Position numbers and translations under genes: made by a program
The notes under the pieces: model-generated
The model's database searches: none
The model's input: only the letters and a program-made list of their open reading frames with translations
Told to the model about the DNA's origin: nothing
Shown: piece after piece, positions 28,636-35,335 of the stretch
Layout of the letters: every line of letters starts with the position of its first letter
Numbering within the stretch: position 1 is the stretch's first letter
Source of the DNA: Pseudomonadota bacterium
GTDB lineage: Bacteria; Pseudomonadota; Gammaproteobacteria; Burkholderiales; Rhodocyclaceae
Length of the DNA stretch: 35,335 nt
Direction of reading: 5' to 3'
Assembly (NCBI GenBank): GCA_018262195.1
Contig: JAGTRS010000041.1
Span: 1-35,335, forward strand

Positions 28636-29208
28636 ATGCTGCTGATGATCGACAATTACGACAGCTTTACCTACAACCTCGTCCAGTACTTCGGTGAGCT
28701 GGGTCAGGACGTCAAGGTCTTCCGCAACGACGCGATCTCGCTGGCTGAAATCACGCAGATGAAGCCCGATTATCTGGTCATCTCCCCCGGTCCGTGCGCT
28801 CCGGCTCAGGCCGGTATATCGCTGGCGGCGATCAAGGAGTTTTCCGGCAAGATTCCCTTGCTCGGCGTTTGCCTCGGTCACCAGTCAATTGGCGAAGCTT
28901 TTGGCGGCAAGATTGTGCATGCCAAACAACTGATGCATGGCAAGGTCTCGCCGGTCCATCACAAGGATGTCGGCGTTTTCAAAGGCCTGCCCAACCCGCT
29001 GACCTGTACCCGCTATCACTCGTTGGCCATCGAGCGTGCCTCGCTGCCCAATTGTCTCGACATCACCGCGTGGACCGACGACGGCGAGATCATGGGCGTC
29101 CGCCACAAGACGCTGGCTGTCGAGGGCGTGCAGTTCCACCCCGAATCCATCCTGACCGAACGCGGTCACGACCTGCTCAAGAACTTCCTGGACGAATTCA
29201 AGAAATGA
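28636..29208 (+). CDS. trpG: Anthranilate synthase component II (glutamine amidotransferase)
   Basis: TrpG hydrolyses glutamine and channels ammonia to TrpE; in some bacteria it is shared with 4-amino-4-deoxychorismate synthase (PabA). The 190-residue class I amidotransferase has the nucleophile C79 in GVCLGHQ and H168 and E170 in QFHPES, completing the triad. [15 protein letters not shown] is the usual N-terminus, and [12 protein letters not shown] the oxyanion-side loop. AAGGA lies nine bases ahead of the ATG. The stop overlaps trpD as ATGA. Confidence 0.97.
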   Translation: MLLMIDNYDSFTYNLVQYFGELGQDVKVFRNDAISLAEITQMKPDYLVISPGPCAPAQAGISLAAIKEFSGKIPLLGVCLGHQSIGEAFGGKIVHAKQLMHGKVSPVHHKDVGVFKGLPNPLTCTRYHSLAIERASLPNCLDITAWTDDGEIMGVRHKTLAVEGVQFHPESILTERGHDLLKNFLDEFKK

Positions 29209-30233
29209 CCCCGCAAGCCGCCCTCCAGCGTGTCATCGAACACCGCGAAATCTTCCATGACGAAATGGTCTCCCTGATGCGTCAGATCATGAGCGGCGAA
29301 GTCACGCCAGTCATGATTGCCGCCATCATCACCGGCCTCCGCGTCAAGAAGGAAACCGTCGGTGAAATCGCCGCCGCCGCCAGTGTCATGCGCGAGCTGG
29401 CGACGCCGGTCAAGGTGCCCTACGATAACCGCTTCGTCGATATCGTCGGTACCGGCGGCGATTCGGCCCACAGCTTCAATATCTCCACCACCTCCATATT
29501 TGTCGCCGCCGCCGCCGGGGCCAAGGTTGCCAAGCACGGCGGGCGCAGTGTGTCTTCCAGTTCCGGCAGCGCCGACGTCCTCGAAGCCCTCGGCGTCAAC
29601 ATCATGTTGTCACCCGAGCAGGTCGCTGCATGCATCGAAGCCTGCGGCATCGGCTTCATGTTCGCCCCCAATCACCACAGCGCCATGAAGCACGTCGCGC
29701 CGGTGCGCCGGGAAATGGGCGTACGCACGCTGTTCAATATCCTCGGCCCGCTGACCAATCCGGCGAGCGCCCCGAATACCCTGATGGGTGTCTTCCACCC
29801 TGACCTCGTCGGTATCCAGGTGCGCGTCATGCAGCGCCTGGGCGCCGAGCGTGTGCTCGTCGTGCACGGCCGCGACAATCTCGACGAAATTTCGCTTGGC
29901 GCCGCGACGCTGATTGGCGAACTGAGAAATGGCGAAGTCACCGAATATGAAGTGCACCCCGAAGATTTCGGTCTGCAGATGATGTCCCTGCGCAACCTGC
30001 GCGTCGATGGAGCCGAAGAGTCCAAAGCCGTGATGCTCGGTGCGCTCGACAACAAGCCGGGCGCTGCCCGCGAAATCGTTTGCCTCAACGCCGGTGCCGC
30101 GCTTTACGTTGCCAACGTCGCTGACAGCATCGGCGACGGCATTCTCAAGGCGCGCGAAGCCATCGCCAGCGGCGCTGCCCGCGCCAAGCTCGCGCAGTTT
30201 GTCGAAACCACGCAACGCCTGGCTGCCAAATAA
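29205..30233 (+). CDS. trpD: Anthranilate phosphoribosyltransferase
   Basis: TrpD transfers phosphoribose from PRPP to anthranilate. I start it at ATG 29205, overlapping the trpG stop, for 342 residues; the frame extends back to 28794 only inside trpG. PRPP and metal sites are visible: [36 protein letters not shown], and [11 protein letters not shown], with [12 protein letters not shown] near the end. [12 protein letters not shown] is a variant of the usual KHGNRSVSSKSG. It shares a base of its stop with the trpC start. Confidence 0.97.
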   Translation: MTPQAALQRVIEHREIFHDEMVSLMRQIMSGEVTPVMIAAIITGLRVKKETVGEIAAAASVMRELATPVKVPYDNRFVDIVGTGGDSAHSFNISTTSIFVAAAAGAKVAKHGGRSVSSSSGSADVLEALGVNIMLSPEQVAACIEACGIGFMFAPNHHSAMKHVAPVRREMGVRTLFNILGPLTNPASAPNTLMGVFHPDLVGIQVRVMQRLGAERVLVVHGRDNLDEISLGAATLIGELRNGEVTEYEVHPEDFGLQMMSLRNLRVDGAEESKAVMLGALDNKPGAAREIVCLNAGAALYVANVADSIGDGILKAREAIASGAARAKLAQFVETTQRLAAK

Positions 30234-31021
30234 TGAGTGACATCCTCAACAAGATCATTGCCACCAAGCGCGAAGAGGTCGCCGCTGCCCTCGCCGTCAA
30301 ACCGCTGGCTGCCGTTGAAGCCGAGGCCGCTGAGCAAGCCGCGCCGCGGGATTTTGTTGGCGCCATCCGTAGCAAGATCGCCCATGGTCAAGCAGCGGTG
30401 ATCGCCGAGATCAAGAAGGCCAGCCCCTCGAAAGGCATCATTCGCCCCGATTTTCAGCCTTCCGAAATTGCCCGTAGCTACGAGCAATATGGTGCGGCCT
30501 GCTTGTCGGTGCTGACTGATCGCCAATATTTCCACGGTTGTCCCGAATACCTTCAGGCCGCCCGCGCTGCCTGCGCCCTGCCGGTGCTGCGCAAGGACTT
30601 TATGGTGGACTGCTACCAGGTGGCTGAAGCGCGCGCCATGGGCGCCGACGCCATTCTGCTCATCGCTGCCGCGCTGACGCTCAATGAGATGCAGGCGCTC
30701 GAAGCGCAAGCAAGCAGCTACGGCATGGCCGTGCTGGTCGAAGTGCACAACGGAGAAGAGCTTGATGCAGCGCTGCAGCTGAAAACCCCGCTGCTCGGTA
30801 TCAACAACCGCAACCTGCGCACCTTCGATGTCACCCTCGATACGACGCTTGGCCTGTTGTCACGCATTCCGGCTGATCGCATCGTCGTTACCGAAAGCGG
30901 TATCCTGAAACCGGAAGACGTTGCGCTAATGCGTGCCAGCAAGGTCAATGCCTTTCTGGTTGGCGAAGCCTTCATGCGTGCGCCAGAGCCGGGCGTCGAA
31001 CTCGCCCGTCTGTTTGCCTGA
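30233..31021 (+). CDS. trpC: Indole-3-glycerol phosphate synthase
   Basis: TrpC closes the indole ring by converting CdRP to indole-3-glycerol phosphate. The 262-residue TIM-barrel protein shows [11 protein letters not shown] with the catalytic lysine, [31 protein letters not shown], the VEVHNGEEL segment, [10 protein letters not shown], and [10 protein letters not shown]. It is a standalone TrpC, not fused to TrpF as in enterobacteria. It is the last gene of trpGDC; trpF, trpB and trpA are not in this window. Confidence 0.97.
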   Translation: MSDILNKIIATKREEVAAALAVKPLAAVEAEAAEQAAPRDFVGAIRSKIAHGQAAVIAEIKKASPSKGIIRPDFQPSEIARSYEQYGAACLSVLTDRQYFHGCPEYLQAARAACALPVLRKDFMVDCYQVAEARAMGADAILLIAAALTLNEMQALEAQASSYGMAVLVEVHNGEELDAALQLKTPLLGINNRNLRTFDVTLDTTLGLLSRIPADRIVVTESGILKPEDVALMRASKVNAFLVGEAFMRAPEPGVELARLFA

Positions 31022-31026
31022 TTTGT

Positions 31027-31120
31027 GTTGCGCCGAAACAACAAAACCTCAAAGAACGGTCGCAACAACGCAAACACAGGTTGCTAGGGCGTTTTGCTCT
31101 TTGCGACAATCGGCGTCAAC
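31027..31120. repeat. Nested inverted repeats upstream of the porin gene
   Basis: Three nested pairs are seen between trpC and the porin: GTTGCGCCG (31027-31035) with CGGCGtCAAC (31111-31120), GTCGCAA (31059-31065) with TTGCGAC (31101-31107), and AACGC (31067-31071) with GCGTT (31089-31093). The last two pairs are exact and the outer has one bulge. No T-run follows. Confidence 0.6.
31081..31110 (+). promoter_or_regulatory. Candidate porin promoter
   Basis: TTGCTA (31081-31086) and GACAAT (31105-31110), 18 bases apart, form a plausible sigma-70-type pair 85 bases ahead of the porin ATG. The elements sit inside the nested inverted repeat at 31027-31120. The remaining spacer to the gene (31121-31195) has a strong ribosome site AAGGAG at 31181-31186. 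Confidence 0.4.
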
Positions 31121-31195
31121 TTCTCGATCCGAGAGGTAAAGCTTAGTCCGGCTTCACCGCTAGATTAAAAACTAACCACTAAGGAGATTTTTCTG

Positions 31196-32305
31196 ATGCA
31201 AAAGAAGATTATTGCTCTGGCCATCGCTGGTCTGGCTTCTACCGCTGCTTTCGCCCAAACCAACGTCACCGTCTATGGTATCGCTGACCTGTCCCAAGGT
31301 TCTGTTCGTGCTACTGGCACCAACAGCGCCCACGCTGGTGTGACCCGTCTGGATTCCAATTCTTCCTACATCGGTTTCAAGGGTGTTGAAGATCTGGGCA
31401 ACGGCCTGAAGGCTGTGTTCCAGTTTGAAAACAACGTTACTGCTGATACCAACGGTGGCCTGAACGGCATTCGTGACTCTTTCGTTGGCCTGGCTGGTGG
31501 TTTCGGTACCCTGGTTGGCGGTAACCTGACTCATCCGCTGCGTGCTTTCGGTGCCAAGGTTGAATTGTCTCCGGGCGCAGCTGGTATTGGTACCATGGCT
31601 TCCGTTACTGGCACGATCCTGGGTATCAAGACCGGTGCTGACGACCGTGCTGCCAACGCTGTTGCCTACGTTTCACCGAGCTTCGGCGGTGTGACCGTTA
31701 CCGGTGCTTACATCAACGGTGAATCCCGTGCTTACAGCGCCGCCAATGGTCTGACCGATCAGCGCGCTTACCAGATCGCTGCTCAGTATGACAACGGCCC
31801 GTTGTTCGTTGGTGCTGGCTACCACCATGCTCTGGATGTGGGTACCAACGGCACCACCCTGGGTGCTGGTAACCAAGCCAACGCTACTGTAATGCGTCTG
31901 GCTGCTGCTTACACCCTGCCGAGCGCAACCAAGTTCACCGTCTTGGTCGACAAGACCCGTGCTCAAATGAACGCCATCACCAACGCTGCTGATGCTCACC
32001 GCACTGCCTTCTCCCTGGGTGTTTCTCAAGGCTTCGGCAAGAACACCATCGGTCTGGAATATGGCCGTGCCGGTAAGGTCACTGTTGCTGACTCGAAGGT
32101 TGATAGCTCTGCATCTTCCGTTTTGTCTTTGCTGTATAGCTACGACCTGAGCAAGCGCACCATGATTCACGCTCGTGTTTCCCGTCTGAATAACCAAGAC
32201 GGCATCAACACTAATTTCTACAATAACGCGGTTGCCAATGGCCTGACCAATGGTGCTGGTACCGACTACACCGGTTATCTGGTTGGTCTGCGTCACGCTT
32301 TCTAA
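31196..32305 (+). CDS. Outer-membrane porin (Gram-negative Porin_4 type)
   Basis: The 369-residue precursor has a classic signal peptide MQKKIIALAIAGLASTAAFA with likely cleavage before QTNVTVYG, then the betaproteobacterial porin pattern: YGIADLSQGSV, SYIGFKGVEDLGNGLKAVFQFE, GLAGGFGTLVGGNL, and a C-terminal aromatic residue (LVGLRHAF) recognised by the BAM machinery. It should form a trimeric 16-strand barrel for small solutes. Codons ending in T (GCT, GGT, GTT) are much more frequent than in neighbours, typical of very highly expressed genes. It is monocistronic, with its own promoter region and a UUCG-loop terminator. Confidence 0.95.
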   Translation: MQKKIIALAIAGLASTAAFAQTNVTVYGIADLSQGSVRATGTNSAHAGVTRLDSNSSYIGFKGVEDLGNGLKAVFQFENNVTADTNGGLNGIRDSFVGLAGGFGTLVGGNLTHPLRAFGAKVELSPGAAGIGTMASVTGTILGIKTGADDRAANAVAYVSPSFGGVTVTGAYINGESRAYSAANGLTDQRAYQIAAQYDNGPLFVGAGYHHALDVGTNGTTLGAGNQANATVMRLAAAYTLPSATKFTVLVDKTRAQMNAITNAADAHRTAFSLGVSQGFGKNTIGLEYGRAGKVTVADSKVDSSASSVLSLLYSYDLSKRTMIHARVSRLNNQDGINTNFYNNAVANGLTNGAGTDYTGYLVGLRHAF

Positions 32306-32331
32306 TCTGGCTTAAACCAGATGTGAAATTG

Positions 32332-32357
32332 AAACGGGAGCTTCGGCTCCCGTTTTT
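32332..32357 (+). terminator. Porin terminator with UUCG tetraloop
   Basis: AAACGGGAGC (32332-32341) and GCTCCCGTTT (32346-32355) flank a TTCG tetraloop and run into a T-tract (32353-32357). A strong intrinsic terminator of the porin transcript. A smaller hairpin ATCTGG-CTTAAA-CCAGAT at 32305-32322 lies just before it, at the stop codon. Confidence 0.93.
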
Positions 32358-32390
32358 CTTTGGTGTTATTGTGAAAAACAAGCGCCAATA

Positions 32391-32418
32391 AAAAAGCCTC
32401 GGGGTTGCCGAGGCTTTT
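32391..32418 (-). terminator. Terminator of the rplU-rpmA-obgE-proB transcript
   Basis: AAAAGCCTCGG (32392-32402) and CCGAGGCTTTT (32408-32418) flank a five-base loop. On the minus strand the stem is followed by TTTTTTATT, so it ends the proB transcript; on the + strand it also has TTTT and may act as a second stop for the porin. Confidence 0.9.
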
Positions 32419-32439
32419 CTATTGGTTGTGACCCGAAGC

Positions 32440-33558
32440 TCAGGACAGGATCAGATTATCCCGATGGATAATTTCTGGTTCGTCCACGTAGCCCAACGTA
32501 TTTTCGATTTCCTGAGTGGTCTTTCGGGCGATCAGACGGGCTTCGCCGCTGCCGTAGTTGCTCAGGCCGCGGGCAATCTCTCGCCCTTCCGGGCTGATGC
32601 AGGCGACGGCGGAGCCGCGTTCGAATTCTCCCTCGGCGGCGATAACGCCAATGGGGAGCAGGCTCTTGCCGGCATGCAGCGCATCCACGGCGCCGGCGTC
32701 GAGAATCAGGCGGCCGGCCAGTTGCAGGTGATCGGCCAGCCATTGCTTGCGGGCGGCCAGCGGTTGGGTTTGCGAGACGAGCAGGGTGCCTACTGCTTCG
32801 CCATTGGCCAAGCGGATGATTGGATCGATTTCGCGGCCGCTGGCGATGGCCGTGTGGGCGCCGCTGCGGGCGGCGCGTTTGGCGGCGATGACCTTGGTGA
32901 TCATGCCGCCGGTTCCGATGCGGGTGCCTGCGCCGCCAGCCATGCTTTCCAGGTTTTCATCCCCGGCGGTGGCTTCGCTGATCAGCGTGGCGCTGGGGTC
33001 CTTGCGCGGGTCGGCGGTGTAAAGGCCTTGCTGGTCGGTCAGGATGATCAGCGCGTCGGCTTCGATCAGATTGGCGACCAGCGCGCCTAGCGTGTCGTTG
33101 TCGCCGAACTTGATTTCGTCGGTGACGACCGTATCATTCTCGTTGATGATTGGCACGACGCCGAGCTCGAGCAGGGTATTCAGGGTCGAGCGGGCATTCA
33201 GGTAGCGCTTTCGGTCGGCAAGGTCGTCGTGGGTCAGCAGAATTTGCGCCGTGTGCAGACCGTGCTTGGCGAATGCGCCTTCATAGACTTGAACGAGACC
33301 CATCTGGCCCACTGCGGCGGCGGCCTGGAGTTCATGCACGCTCTTTGGTCGTTTGGCCCAGCCCAGGCGCTGCATGCCACAGGCAATGGCGCCTGAGGAG
33401 ACAAGCACGACCTCCTTGCCCTGCTCACGCAGCACACTGATCTGGCGCGCCCAATCGTTGATGGCGGAGAGATCGAGGCCGGTGCCGTTGTTGGTGACCA
33501 GCGCCGAGCCGACTTTGACGACCAGGCGCCTGGCTATGGCGAGACGGGTGGGATTCAT
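32440..33558 (-). CDS. proB: Glutamate 5-kinase
   Basis: ProB phosphorylates glutamate in the first step of proline synthesis. The 372-residue protein has an amino acid kinase domain ([43 protein letters not shown], and the [15 protein letters not shown] loop) followed by a C-terminal PUA domain from about residue 280 ([13 protein letters not shown] start and the [27 protein letters not shown] core). It is the long, two-domain form, as in E. coli. It starts two bases after the obgE stop, so it is co-transcribed. Confidence 0.97.
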   Translation of the reverse strand: MNPTRLAIARRLVVKVGSALVTNNGTGLDLSAINDWARQISVLREQGKEVVLVSSGAIACGMQRLGWAKRPKSVHELQAAAAVGQMGLVQVYEGAFAKHGLHTAQILLTHDDLADRKRYLNARSTLNTLLELGVVPIINENDTVVTDEIKFGDNDTLGALVANLIEADALIILTDQQGLYTADPRKDPSATLISEATAGDENLESMAGGAGTRIGTGGMITKVIAAKRAARSGAHTAIASGREIDPIIRLANGEAVGTLLVSQTQPLAARKQWLADHLQLAGRLILDAGAVDALHAGKSLLPIGVIAAEGEFERGSAVACISPEGREIARGLSNYGSGEARLIARKTTQEIENTLGYVDEPEIIHRDNLILS

Positions 33559-33560
33559 GG

Positions 33561-34706
<1,146 letters not shown>

Positions 34707-34711
34707 CTAAA

Positions 34712-34736
34712 AAGCCCCATCCAGCGGACGGGGCTT
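34712..34736 (-). terminator. Terminator-like hairpin after rpmA
   Basis: On the minus strand, AAGCCCCGTC and GATGGGGCTT (34736-34712, one G-U wobble) form a ten-pair stem with a five-base loop, followed by TTTAGTTT. It could terminate or attenuate transcription between rpmA and obgE, making ribosomal-protein mRNA more abundant than obgE. Confidence 0.75.
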
Positions 34737-34755
34737 TTGCTTCCGCTTGGCCGAA

Positions 34756-35019
34756 TTATTCGGCAGCCGGAACGATGGTCACCACGCGGCGCTTTTTCAA
34801 GCCCTTGATGGAGAACTGGATAACGCCGTCCTTCAGTGCGAACAGGGTGTGATCCTTGCCGCAGCCGACGTTGTCGCCCGGGTGGAATTCGGTACCGCGC
34901 TGGCGAACGATGATGTTGCCAGCCAGGACGAATTGACCGCCGTAGCGCTTGACGCCCAGTCGTTGGGCTTGTGAGTCGCGGCCGTTACGTGAACTACCGC
35001 CTGCTTTCTTGTGTGCCAT
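34756..35019 (-). CDS. rpmA: 50S ribosomal protein L27
   Basis: The 87-residue protein begins [24 protein letters not shown] and contains [26 protein letters not shown], the full bL27 pattern. The flexible N-terminus reaches toward the peptidyl transferase centre. No N-terminal extension needing proteolysis (as in Firmicutes) is present. It lies 21 bases downstream of rplU with AAGGAG as the ribosome site, and is followed by a terminator-like hairpin. Confidence 0.98.
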   Translation of the reverse strand: MAHKKAGGSSRNGRDSQAQRLGVKRYGGQFVLAGNIIVRQRGTEFHPGDNVGCGKDHTLFALKDGVIQFSIKGLKKRRVVTIVPAAE

Positions 35020-35040
35020 TTGTTAGCTCCTTGTCTGAAC

Positions 35041-35335
35041 TTAGGCAGCGATCGTGTCGATGCGCAGTTCGGTGTAGTTCTGACGATGGCCCTGATTGCG
35101 ACGGCGCATCTTGAAGATCTTGACCTTGTCGTGGCGGCCGTGGGAAACCACGGTGCACTTGACGCTGGCGCCAGCAACGAGGGGGGCGCCGACCTTCACC
35201 GACTCGCCTTCGCCTACCATCAGGACCTGGTCAAGGGTGATTTCTGCGCCAACTTCTGCCGGTATCTGTTCTACTTTGAGTTTTTGGCCGGCGCAAACGC
35301 GATACTGCTTGCCACCGGTTTTTATGACCGCATAC
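35041..35335 (-). CDS. rplU: 50S ribosomal protein L21 (start codon cut by the window edge)
   Basis: Reading the minus strand from base 35334 gives [13 protein letters not shown], the bL21 N-terminus after Met. The base at 35335 is the G expected as third base of ATG, so only two bases of the gene are missing. The complete protein would be 98 residues, slightly shorter than E. coli L21 (103). The middle includes [14 protein letters not shown] and the C-terminal part has the RNA-binding [21 protein letters not shown]. It heads the rplU-rpmA-obgE-proB unit; its promoter is outside the window. Confidence 0.97.
   Translation of the reverse strand, partial: YAVIKTGGKQYRVCAGQKLKVEQIPAEVGAEITLDQVLMVGEGESVKVGAPLVAGASVKCTVVSHGRHDKVKIFKMRRRNQGHRQNYTELRIDTIAA

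Overview
The window is a chromosomal segment of a Gram-negative betaproteobacterium. LpxC, a Porin_4-type outer-membrane porin, ApaG, the rplU-rpmA-obgE-proB order and the protein sequences all suggest Rhodocyclales (Dechloromonas/Azonexus-like). That placement is inference from remembered family sequences. Coding density is very high, the DNA is GC-rich, and no insertion sequence, prophage, CRISPR array, tRNA or rRNA was seen.

Positions 1-16629 hold the division and cell wall (dcw) cluster on the + strand: rsmH (3' part), ftsL, ftsI, murE, murF, mraY, murD, ftsW, murG, murC, ddlB, ftsQ, ftsA, ftsZ, lpxC. Mur enzymes make the UDP-MurNAc-pentapeptide, MraY and MurG make lipid II, FtsW and FtsI polymerise and crosslink it at the septum, and FtsQ/L/A/Z form the division machine. 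Most junctions overlap by 1-4 bases or have no gap. The exception is ftsW-murG, which holds 121 extra bases encoding a possible 42-residue peptide.

Positions 16709-24431 hold a small two-helix membrane protein, dciA (minus strand) head-to-head with an M23 LytM peptidase gene, secA, argJ, an AI-2E/PerM-family membrane protein, and on the minus strand apaG followed by a SAM methyltransferase. Positions 24468-31021 hold rpe-gph-trpE, a minus-strand GT2 glycosyltransferase, then trpGDC. A previously unlisted 18-residue leader peptide with four Trp codons overlaps the gph stop codon upstream of trpE, which points to attenuation control.

Positions 31196-32305 encode a porin with its own promoter region and terminator. 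Positions 32440-35335, all on the minus strand, are proB, obgE, rpmA and rplU, transcribed as rplU-rpmA-obgE-proB. The window cuts rplU two bases inside its start codon.

Most of the window is conserved housekeeping sequence. The best candidates for something undescribed are the trp leader, the ftsW-murG insertion with its 18-bp inverted copy of ftsW sequence, the hairpin between ftsZ and lpxC, and the structured leaders of the porin and obgE genes.
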